From NCBI GenBank assembly GCA_029881255.1, contig JAOUMY010000014.1:47352-111351 (forward strand): a stretch of 64,000 nt of DNA, given 5' to 3'. The notes beneath the pieces are model-generated. The model did no database searches. It saw nothing but the letters and a program-made list of their open reading frames with translations, and was not told the origin of the DNA. This document shows positions 57,649-63,875 of the stretch, one piece after another. The position numbers and the translations under genes were made by a program. The stretch's first letter is position 1; each line of letters begins with the position of its first letter. Origin of the DNA: Gammaproteobacteria bacterium (GTDB lineage: Bacteria; Pseudomonadota; Gammaproteobacteria; S012-40).

Positions 57649-57664
57649 CTGTGCATACATACAG
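57649..57664 (-). promoter_or_regulatory. LexA (SOS) box in front of intI
   Basis: CTGTGCATACATACAG is a perfect CTGT-N8-ACAG, on the minus strand extended as TACTGTATGTATGCACAG. It lies 21 bp upstream of the intI start codon, where it would overlap the integrase promoter. SOS control of integrases through LexA is known in class 1 and Vibrio integrons. Confidence 0.88.
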
Positions 57665-57756
57665 TATTCGATTATCCAACGGCGTGCAAGTGTCATTTGT
57701 ATGGCGGTAGCGCTAGTACATTAGTAGGAGGCGTAAAAATAAATGTGAATTGTTGT

Positions 57757-57786
57757 TTGACACAAAAGTTCCGTAGTGGTTAGAAT
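57757..57786 (+). promoter_or_regulatory. Candidate cassette promoter Pc
   Basis: TTGACA at 57757-57762 and TAGAAT at 57781-57786 with an 18-nt spacer, reading toward the cassettes. The -35 is a perfect consensus and the -10 matches 5 of 6. Position between intI and the first cassette fits Pc. Confidence 0.75.
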
Positions 57787-57823
57787 TATTCCACCAAATA
57801 AAATAAGGAAGGTGCTGCTACAC

Positions 57824-57850
57824 ATGGAAAAGAAAACGAAAAACAGCTAG
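57824..57850 (+). other. Micro-ORF after Pc, possible translation-enhancing leader
   Basis: ATG GAA AAG AAA ... TAG encodes the 8-residue MEKKTKNS, preceded by AAGGAAGG at 57805-57812. It sits 38 bp after the Pc -10. The attI1 site of class 1 integrons carries a comparable micro-ORF (ORF-11) that aids translation of the first cassette; a similar role here is a guess. Confidence 0.35.
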
Positions 57851-57892
57851 GACGTTTTTTCAACTCGTCGTCCGCATCGAGGCAGCATACAA

Positions 57893-58084
57893 ATGGACTT
57901 GTTGTCATTAGTATTGTCATGTCTTTTTTCGGAAGCGCATTTTGCTGGCCGATATACTTATACCCGCATCAAGCGTTCAATTCTTGTTTTTTCGTTTCTC
58001 CACTCCGTTGGTTTACAACAACTTTCTTCTTCTAAAGAACTTATTAGGGGCTCCGTCGGCTTAGTTATGCCGCAGGAACGGTAG
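57893..58084 (+). CDS. Uncertain ORF in the attI-proximal region
   Basis: A 63-residue open frame with a hydrophobic start (MDLLSLVLSCLFSEAHFAGR) and no recognisable family. There is no good ribosome binding site. It may be a decayed first cassette without attC, or chance coding within attI. GTTATGC at 58064-58070, near its end, resembles the cassette-boundary GTTATG of attC1. Confidence 0.25.
   Translation: MDLLSLVLSCLFSEAHFAGRYTYTRIKRSILVFSFLHSVGLQQLSSSKELIRGSVGLVMPQER
58064..58070 (+). other. Candidate attI/cassette-1 junction
   Basis: GTTATGC resembles the R' core (GTTATGG) of attC1. If this is the crossover (G/TT), cassette 1 starts at 58065. The distance from intI (about 440 bp) is larger than in best-known integrons, so the true attI may lie nearer 57790-57890. 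Confidence 0.3.
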
Positions 58085-58129
58085 ATTTAAATGTTAGAAC
58101 TGGTGAGTAAGGTGAATATTAAAAATAGA

Positions 58130-58474
58130 ATGAAATTCGTTATTCCTGTTGTATTGGTGTTTTTTCCTACGTTGGTATTCTCCTATCAAACTGGTCCGGA
58201 AAAATCTCCACTAGTTCCTTCGCTTATTTATTATCAACCAGGAAACGGGCTTTATATTGAATTTAACGAAGGAGCAATGCCAGGTTGTAGTGCCGATAAA
58301 GGCGGTAGGCTTGTGAAGGGAACAGACACAGATGATAGAAATTTTAAAGAGCTCTATAGTCTTATTCTCACAATGTCAACTACAAAGAGTATGAAGGGTC
58401 AGATTCTTTACGATACGACAACTTCGGGTGGTTGGTGGCATTGCAGCATTGTGGGGATTGTTGCAAAGCCGTAA
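58130..58474 (+). CDS. Cassette 1: small exported protein
   Basis: A 114-residue protein with a signal peptide (about 1-19, ending LVFS). The mature part has two Cys (GCSADKG and WHCSIV) and the conserved module of this array: helix LYSLILTMSTTKSMKGQILYD then a strand pair. The frame opens at 58091, but the ATG at 58130 starts the signal peptide. It ends 12 bp before attC1. No named family. Confidence 0.75.
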   Translation: MKFVIPVVLVFFPTLVFSYQTGPEKSPLVPSLIYYQPGNGLYIEFNEGAMPGCSADKGGRLVKGTDTDDRNFKELYSLILTMSTTKSMKGQILYDTTTSGGWWHCSIVGIVAKP

Positions 58475-58486
58475 TTAGCTAATTCA

Positions 58487-58539
58487 GTCTAACAATTGCT
58501 TGGAGAACCGCTGAAGGCGGCTCAAGCCAATCGTTATGG
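58487..58539 (+). repeat. attC1
   Basis: R'' GTCTAAC, L'' CTTGGAG, stem ACCGCTGAAGGCGG, L' CTCAAG, core ATCGTTATGG. The extra G in CTTGGAG against CTCAAG gives the extrahelical base that marks the recombined strand. Crossover between 58533 and 58534. Confidence 0.92.
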
Positions 58540-58564
58540 CTCTAAACAAAAGTAGGAAGCTTAA

Positions 58565-58888
58565 GTGAAAATAAACCGAATTGTTCCTTTTGCACTTGCT
58601 CTGTCGCTATTCACTCAAGGCGTATTCGCTCTGGAAGCAATGCAAGGAGCAAATGTAAACTGGGTTGGCGTTAATAGAGTAGGCGAATATAAGATCGAAG
58701 CTGAAATAGAAAAAGATGGAGTAAAGAAAGTTTACTATTTGAGTCTAAACTCCGATGGAACCATGTCGGACTTTGCGAAAACTGTCTATTCCACGTTGCT
58801 TACAGCTAAAGCATCTGGCTCAAAGGTGCATATAGCTAGCGATGACGGACAGACATATATCAAGTACGTTTATCTAAAGGATAACTAG
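58565..58888 (+). CDS. Cassette 2: small exported protein
   Basis: A 107-residue protein starting at GTG with AGTAGGAAG upstream. Signal peptide about 1-22 (ending VFAL). No Cys in the mature part. The family module is TVYSTLLTAKASGSKVHIAS then YIKYVYL at the C-terminus. About 165 bp of non-coding DNA follow before attC2. Confidence 0.8.
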   Translation: MKINRIVPFALALSLFTQGVFALEAMQGANVNWVGVNRVGEYKIEAEIEKDGVKKVYYLSLNSDGTMSDFAKTVYSTLLTAKASGSKVHIASDDGQTYIKYVYLKDN

Positions 58889-59055
58889 TTAAACGATTTA
58901 GGTCTCAGTAACATGAATCGAGGCGTTTCTGCTTTCGACGTTTCAATGTGAATATTCGGACTTAAAAGTAGTGCGAAGTAGGAAAAAATGAAATCGATTG
59001 TTTGTACCTCTGTTTATCGCTGCGAACAGAGTGTCTTTAATATTTATTGTGTGAT

Positions 59056-59107
59056 GCATAACAATAACTTGGAGAGCCGCTGATGCGGCTCAAGTAAATC
59101 GTTATAT
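59056..59107 (+). repeat. attC2
   Basis: R'' GCATAAC, L'' CTTGGAG, stem GCCGCTGATGCGGC, L' CTCAAG, core ATCGTTATAT. Same architecture as attC1 with a shorter variable loop. Confidence 0.92.
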
Positions 59108-59137
59108 CAAGTAGGTACGCGGGGTTCACAGAAATAT

Positions 59138-59518
59138 ATGAAAAAACTAGGTTTTGCGATACTTATCCTATTTTCCATACAGGGAAGCGCATTCGCAGGT
59201 TGTCTGGATGCAATAGCGAATGTGACAACAGTTTCTTCCAATATTCACGGGTTCTATATTAATAGCGGCGAGGGAACTCAATATGTAATATTGGACAAAG
59301 CTACTTGTGTTGCCGCAGGTAGTTCAGCGAAGTTGGGTTTGAGCACAAAATCGAACTATTATCTTTACTTTGACGCTGGCGACAAAGCACTGCTTTCTTC
59401 TCTATATATGGCTTATTCTAAAGGCGATAAAGTGGATTTTAGAGTTGTTGGTGAAGACGCATACGGATATAACAAGCTTGCCTACGTTGTTATCCCGTCA
59501 AACGCAAATTCGCAGTAG
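59138..59518 (+). CDS. Cassette 3: small exported protein
   Basis: A 126-residue protein with signal peptide about 1-20 (ending AFAG). Two Cys in the mature part (GCLDAI and TCVAAG) could pair. Family module: LLSSLYMAYSKGDKVDFRVV then KLAYVVI near the end. Upstream GTAGGTACGCGGGG could serve as ribosome binding region. Confidence 0.8.
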   Translation: MKKLGFAILILFSIQGSAFAGCLDAIANVTTVSSNIHGFYINSGEGTQYVILDKATCVAAGSSAKLGLSTKSNYYLYFDAGDKALLSSLYMAYSKGDKVDFRVVGEDAYGYNKLAYVVIPSNANSQ

Positions 59519-59580
59519 CTGGACTGTGAATTAGAAAAAACTGTTTAATGATGTGATAGTTTGAGCTGTATGCTGAGAAT

Positions 59581-59633
59581 GTATAACAATTACTTGGAGA
59601 GCTGCTGAAGCAGCTCAAGAATTATCGTTATAG
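59581..59633 (+). repeat. attC3
   Basis: R'' GTATAAC, L'' CTTGGAG, stem AGCTGCTGAAGCAGCT, L' CTCAAG, core ATCGTTATAG. Almost identical to attC4 and attC6. Confidence 0.92.
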
Positions 59634-59650
59634 CAACAGGGTTTTGAATT

Positions 59651-59965
59651 ATGGAATTTAGGAAGCTGCTTTTCGGTTTGATGTTGTTTCTCCCCTTCGC
59701 GACGTACGCTGAAGAGTCGCTCCAAACAGAAATTGATCGAATACAATTTAATGCAACATGGGGAAGTTACTTTGCTGTAAAAAATACAGGGTGGGGTGTG
59801 TGCAATAACACTCAATTCGTTCAACTAAGAGGTAACGCAGAACAAACAGATAGATTTATCTCTTTGGTTTTATCTGCCCATTTAGCAAATAGGAAGGTTA
59901 AGTTCCTGGGCGGTTGCACAAATGCAAATGGCTATTTAGATGCGACATATTTGTATGTGTATTAG
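59651..59965 (+). CDS. Cassette 4: small exported protein
   Basis: A 104-residue protein with signal peptide about 1-20 (ending TYAE). Two mature Cys (GVCNNT and GGCTNA). Family module: FISLVLSAHLANRKVKFLGG then YLDATYLYVY, which ends the protein. It stops 9 bp before attC4, the compact layout typical of cassettes. Confidence 0.8.
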   Translation: MEFRKLLFGLMLFLPFATYAEESLQTEIDRIQFNATWGSYFAVKNTGWGVCNNTQFVQLRGNAEQTDRFISLVLSAHLANRKVKFLGGCTNANGYLDATYLYVY

Positions 59966-59974
59966 TGAATATTC

Positions 59975-60027
59975 GTATAACAATTACTTGGAGAGCTGCT
60001 AACGCAGCTCAAGAATTATCGTTAAAT
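59975..60027 (+). repeat. attC4
   Basis: R'' GTATAAC, L'' CTTGGAG, stem AGCTGCTAACGCAGCT, L' CTCAAG, core ATCGTTAAAT. Differs from attC3 mainly in the hairpin tip. Confidence 0.92.
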
Positions 60028-60045
60028 ATTTTGGAGTGACAGGTT

Positions 60046-60363
60046 GTGAAACGTACTTTAGTAGCGATGGTATTTGCTGTGTTCCCGGTCAGTATTTTTG
60101 CGTGGGATGGCGATGTATCCGGATATATAAACAAGGTACATATGCAAAATTTCGAGACTTATAGCGCGAGAGTTACGCTAAAAAACTCTAAAATATTGTG
60201 CGGAACTCGTACTTGGGCGTTTTTACACTCTACTGATCCAAACTATAGCGCGATAGTGGCTGGCTTGCTTTCAGCGAAGGCCACAGGAACCAGTTTGCGA
60301 ATATATACGAATTTGGAGTCTCCATCTGGTGATTGCCGGATTGGGTATGTTGAATTTAATTAA
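60046..60363 (+). CDS. Cassette 5: small exported protein
   Basis: A 105-residue protein starting at GTG with TTTTGGAGTGACAGG upstream. Signal peptide about 1-19 (ending IFAW). Two mature Cys (ILCGTR and GDCRIG). Family module: IVAGLLSAKATGTSLRIYTN then CRIGYVEFN at the end. It stops 3 bp before attC5. Confidence 0.8.
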   Translation: MKRTLVAMVFAVFPVSIFAWDGDVSGYINKVHMQNFETYSARVTLKNSKILCGTRTWAFLHSTDPNYSAIVAGLLSAKATGTSLRIYTNLESPSGDCRIGYVEFN

Positions 60364-60366
60364 AAT

Positions 60367-60417
60367 ATTTAACAATTGCTTGGAGTGCCGCTACGCGGCT
60401 CAAGCTGATCGTTAAAA
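60367..60417 (+). repeat. attC5
   Basis: R'' ATTTAAC, L'' CTTGGAG, stem GCCGCTACGCGGC, L' CTCAAG, core ATCGTTAAAA. Confidence 0.92.
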
Positions 60418-60426
60418 AAAGGGGAC

Positions 60427-61149
60427 GTGAAAATAATGAATAAAATAATCTGGGGTCTATTATTCCTTGGATTCATGCTTCCAAGTTCTTCATTTGCAGT
60501 TTTAATAAACTACGATATAGACATCGATCTATCTACCAATCAAATTAGTGGCGATTCTTGGCGTTACGGGATAAATATTGATCCCACTACCACGTTTCAA
60601 GATGGTGATAGTGTCCATGTCAACGTAAACTTTCTTGGAGATGAAGAACTCGTATGGAGTGATCTCGGGCTTAGCTTCGAATACGCGTCGCTTACTATTT
60701 GGGCGGATCCAGTAGTTCAACTAAACATTATGTATGATGTGGTGTTTCGATGGCATGATCCGTTGGGTGACAATTTATTTGATGAATTGTCTGGCACTAG
60801 TAGCTCTAGTGGAGGTGCCATTGGTGCATCTTCGACTTTCTCGAACGAGATAAACGTCACAGATGATTTTTTTAGCTTGGTTGGTTTTACCTTCGAACTA
60901 AACAATCTGAGAGATAGAGCAAGCGTGGCAGGTGATTCTGGTCTACCAGCTACTTTCGACCGAATCAATTTAAACTTGAGCGGTGGTGATTTCTATATAC
61001 AGGATCGAGCGGAAGTGAGTGAACCACCTGTCATTCTGTTGTTTTTGTTGGCTCTTATTATCGGCTACGTATTCCGTACCAGAGCGAAATTAGAACCGAA
61101 AAATCTAACAATTACTTGGAGAGCTGCTGAAGCAGCTCAAGAATTATAG
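60427..61149 (+). CDS. Cassette 6: exported protein with PEP-CTERM-like tail
   Basis: A 240-residue protein (GTG at 60427, or ATG at 60436) with signal peptide ending SFAV near residue 28. The beta-rich middle is followed by SEPPVILLFLLALIIGYVF and RTRAK (about 195-219), the layout of a PEP-CTERM sorting signal (Pro-Glu-like box, hydrophobic helix, Arg cluster). The last 15-18 residues are translated attC6 sequence, and the stop TAG (61147-61149) ends on the crossover G. Unlike cassettes 1-5 it lacks the small-family module. Confidence 0.8.
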   Translation: MKIMNKIIWGLLFLGFMLPSSSFAVLINYDIDIDLSTNQISGDSWRYGINIDPTTTFQDGDSVHVNVNFLGDEELVWSDLGLSFEYASLTIWADPVVQLNIMYDVVFRWHDPLGDNLFDELSGTSSSSGGAIGASSTFSNEINVTDDFFSLVGFTFELNNLRDRASVAGDSGLPATFDRINLNLSGGDFYIQDRAEVSEPPVILLFLLALIIGYVFRTRAKLEPKNLTITWRAAEAAQEL

Positions 61150-61155
61150 TTATAT
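61103..61155 (+). repeat. attC6
   Basis: R'' ATCTAAC, L'' CTTGGAG, stem AGCTGCTGAAGCAGCT, L' CTCAAG, core ATAGTTATAT. Identical to attC3 through the hairpin, with C to A at 61148 in the core, which also makes the stop codon of cassette 6. Confidence 0.92.
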
Positions 61156-61171
61156 AGCTGGTAAAGTATGT

Positions 61172-61321
61172 ATGAAGGTTTCAAGACAAATTCTAGTAGT
61201 ATGGCTTTCTCTCGGTGGAAGTATGTTGGGTAGCCCGTCTGCACAGGATTTTCAAATAAAGGGAAAGGGTATAACAATAGAGTCCGATCCTGGCTGGTCC
61301 GGATTAGATATAAAAAATTAA
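61172..61321 (+). CDS. Cassette 7: 49-residue exported peptide
   Basis: A short frame starting MKVSRQILVVWLSLGGSMLG, with a signal peptide ending SPSA (about residue 24). The mature peptide of about 25 residues begins QDFQIKGKGITIESD and ends GLDIKN. No ribosome binding site better than GGTAAAG. It is the only plausible gene of cassette 7 (61150-61444). Gly/charged composition gives no functional clue. Confidence 0.55.
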   Translation: MKVSRQILVVWLSLGGSMLGSPSAQDFQIKGKGITIESDPGWSGLDIKN

Positions 61322-61397
61322 GATGCGACTGATTGGCCACCAGCTGCGTGTAGCAAACAAGGAATCATGATCAGAAGTGTTTAGCTAAAGTGATTAG

Positions 61398-61450
61398 CAA
61401 TAACAAATGCTTGGAGTGCCGCCTATTCGGTTTAAGAATTTTCGTTATAC
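61398..61450 (+). repeat. attC7, the most diverged
   Basis: R'' CAATAAC, L'' CTTGGAG, stem GCCGCCTATTCGG, L' TTTAAG, core TTCGTTATAC. L' has lost the CTC of the others, so pairing with L'' is weaker. It is the last recognisable attC. Confidence 0.82.
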
Positions 61451-61574
61451 GATAAATATTAAATTATCAATAATCTAACTAAATTTAGAATTGTTTTGTA
61501 ACTACACCAAATAATTATGAATATATGTCACATGTTTTGTTGGACACCTGTTTGGGCAAGCGAGATAGTTGGCT

Positions 61575-63200
61575 ATGAAAGAGGAAGGGAATGTGAGAAA
61601 CGTTTACAATACGTATAGATGGAGCACTTTGTTTATAGCTGGTTTAGTGCTATATGCATTTCTAAGTCAAGTGCTATATGCAGCGGTTGGAGTTGATTAT
61701 GACAAAAAAATTACTTTGCAAAAAACAGTTATAGATGAGCAGCCATATTCAACAGATGTTGGAAAGGGTACTTGGGAAATTAAATATTCAAAACCAAAAT
61801 ATACTTTTGTGATGCTGGATGGTATCAGCATTCCAGTGCCATTTCATACCGAGAAGTATGTTGCCGTAAATGATGTAGGTACTACAGTATGGGGGGATGA
61901 TGAATTTGCATCTCTTGTAGAAACGCCATTAGATGAATTCGAATTATCTGATGATTTTACGTACACAAAGCGACCTACTCTATTTATATCTATACCGGGA
62001 TTTCAACCAATTCCGGAAGAAGTGGTAACGCCCGTAAATGTTTTTGATCTAGTAGAAGCAAACTACAGTATAAATGGAGGAAGATTTAGTTCCTGGCAAG
62101 ACACATTCAATGGTCTGTTGCTGGATTACTACAGTGCAAATGATGATGCGCAGTACAAGCATTTCTTTGTTCGTTGGGATACGATTAAGTCAATGCGGCT
62201 TCAAGTCGAAGCTTTGGCGGAGAAAATAAACCGTTTTCTAAGTATGAGAAAGTACAAGTGGGATGTCGTAATCGTTGGCCACAGTAGAGGAGGGATCATC
62301 ACGCATCGTTTGACTAAATACATTATAGATAATCCAAAAATTAACAAAATGTATACCTATTTGTTAGACCCAACTGCTGCGCTCGCTCTTGGAGATGTAT
62401 ATCCTGCCTATTTACCTACATACTCTACAACGGAGATTTATGGGGAGGTCATATACGATGGTAATCGACTTGTTACATACGGGGGAATTACTTTTGATTT
62501 GGGAGCACAAGCCAGTGATAGAGATATTCCGGGCTACAAGACGACTGTTATGTCTAGCGCCACGCACGAAACAATTCATGGGGCATGGTTGGGCGATAGT
62601 AGTAATGGTGCGAAACCCGCGTTGGAGAGAATATTGAATTCAAAAGAAGTATCTCTGTATACTCCAGACGGAACGCTTGGAATGTCTTATCTAGATATTC
62701 GTCATGAGCGCAACTACGATTTGTTTACAGATATTGGATGTTATGGCTCTCAATGCTTTGCAAGCGGAGAATTTACAATAGATGGTTTTAGCGTATACTA
62801 TGCAGATGTAGAGTTTGGGAGCGATGGAGTTGAGGTTGCATATGGAGGGTTGAATTCTTTATATCAAGCTCACTACATAATTAAAAGAGATCAACTTTAC
62901 GCCGCAGAAACAGTAGGTGTTCCCGGAAACCCTATCCTTCAAGTAGCTGTTTCTGCCGGTATATCAAAACGCGGTATTGAAGCAAGTGCTCGTTATTGGG
63001 GTTTGCGCGGTGGTCTCGCGGTAAATAAATCAGAACTTATATATATTGATTTTGATGCATTCGGAATAATAGAAGGCGAATTTAGTGCGAAAGAATTTGC
63101 GATTGACTATGCGACTGTCTATTACGGTGAATTAATTGGCCCAGTTACTTCTGACAATAGTTGGATTCGAAATATTATAAATTGGTCTTTTTTGTTTTAG
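61575..63200 (+). CDS. Secreted alpha/beta-hydrolase (lipase/esterase-like)
   Basis: A protein of 541 residues with N-terminal hydrophobic segment (about 17-36) serving as signal peptide or anchor. The nucleophile elbow GHSRGG has Ser near residue 237; LLDPTAA supplies a likely catalytic Asp and ATHETIHGAW a likely His. The C-terminal 130 residues are beta-rich with repeated FxIDxFxVYYADVEFG-like strands. No exact family recognised; phospholipase- or triacylglycerol-lipase-like. It follows attC7 but no attC lies after it. The ATG at 61575 is preferred over TTG at 61569. Confidence 0.75.
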   Translation: MKEEGNVRNVYNTYRWSTLFIAGLVLYAFLSQVLYAAVGVDYDKKITLQKTVIDEQPYSTDVGKGTWEIKYSKPKYTFVMLDGISIPVPFHTEKYVAVNDVGTTVWGDDEFASLVETPLDEFELSDDFTYTKRPTLFISIPGFQPIPEEVVTPVNVFDLVEANYSINGGRFSSWQDTFNGLLLDYYSANDDAQYKHFFVRWDTIKSMRLQVEALAEKINRFLSMRKYKWDVVIVGHSRGGIITHRLTKYIIDNPKINKMYTYLLDPTAALALGDVYPAYLPTYSTTEIYGEVIYDGNRLVTYGGITFDLGAQASDRDIPGYKTTVMSSATHETIHGAWLGDSSNGAKPALERILNSKEVSLYTPDGTLGMSYLDIRHERNYDLFTDIGCYGSQCFASGEFTIDGFSVYYADVEFGSDGVEVAYGGLNSLYQAHYIIKRDQLYAAETVGVPGNPILQVAVSAGISKRGIEASARYWGLRGGLAVNKSELIYIDFDAFGIIEGEFSAKEFAIDYATVYYGELIGPVTSDNSWIRNIINWSFLF

Positions 63201-63726
63201 ATCTGGATTTGGAAAATATTACTGTTCATAAGAGAGCTTTTTTGAATATATGTGACACCCAAAAAGTTATAAATTGATTGGGGAAGCCGTTTAATATATA
63301 GGTCGTAACAAATGGAAACCTGCTGGCTAGGGTAGATTGCTGGACGGTTACAGATGTTGTATTTTTAAAAGGCTCAAAGTTGCCACTTATAATGTCCAGA
63401 GGGAAAATTAGAAAGTATAGAAGAGCAGACTGGATCAACCATAGTGGATAAATTATAGATGAATTGTGCCTTCCTAAAAGGAAAGTAGTCGAAAAGTATA
63501 ATGATACAATTTAGTTAAAGCTTTCCGGCGTAGCTAGCGTCTATTATAGATAAAAAAATGTTGAATCACACAGTTCGTCATCTATGCCACAGCCGTAAAA
63601 AATGGGAGATTAAGTTTATGATGTTTGATGAAATCCAGCAAGGTGATTTATTGAGTTTTGTAGAGTCGTACACGCATGAAAAATGGTAGTGTAAAGAATC
63701 TTTCGCTTTTTCATTTGGCAGCACAA
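63201..63726. other. AT-rich region between the hydrolase and IS remnants
   Basis: About 525 bp without a convincing gene. A short frame at 63619-63690 (MMFDEIQQGDLLSFVESYTH, then EKW stop) could be a truncated gene end or chance. The segment near 63690-63726 (GGTAGTGTAAAGAATCTTT) may be the outer end of the IS256-type element, but a partner end is not in the window. Confidence 0.4.
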
Positions 63727-63875
63727 TTAACCGACGAGTCGTTGCTCGATCTTTAACTCCTTTAACAAATCCATGTTGAGGTACTTTTTGTTGCCCCAAT
63801 TGGTTCCCGCGATATGACGGAGTCTGGCCGCGCACAACATCAAAGCTGATTGTCCGTCAGGAAAGGCTCCAACCG
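63727..63875 (-). pseudogene. C-terminal fragment of an IS256-family (mutator) transposase
   Basis: A minus-strand frame reading GAFPDGQSALMLCAARLRHI, then AGTNWGNKKYLNMDLLKELK and a stop. The FPDGxSALML and LRHIAGTxWG motifs are the C-terminal signature of mutator-type transposases of the IS256 family. It is cut at about 63875 by the IS3-type element. Confidence 0.8.

Larger units (their letters stand above)
56629..61450. mobile_element. Chromosomal integron: intI, promoter region and seven-attC cassette array
   Basis: An integron platform. A leftward tyrosine recombinase of the integron class is followed, on its 5' side, by a rightward promoter and cassettes each ending in an attC. Seven attC sites share the same arm sequences (AACAATTaCTTGGAG and CTCAAG...ATcGTTAt). 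High attC similarity and integrase-array polarity are the marks of a sedentary chromosomal integron. All cassette ORFs read away from intI. No resistance genes are present. Confidence 0.93.

Noticed and set aside
58988..59092. 31-codon frame in cassette 2 after the main gene, ending in attC2
   Set aside because: No signal peptide, ribosome binding site or similarity; ends within attC by chance.
63303..63352. CGTAACAAATGG...GACGGTTACAG as a possible eighth attC
   Set aside because: The outer ends could pair, but L''/L' boxes (CTTGGAG/CTCAAG) are absent and the interior does not form a stem.
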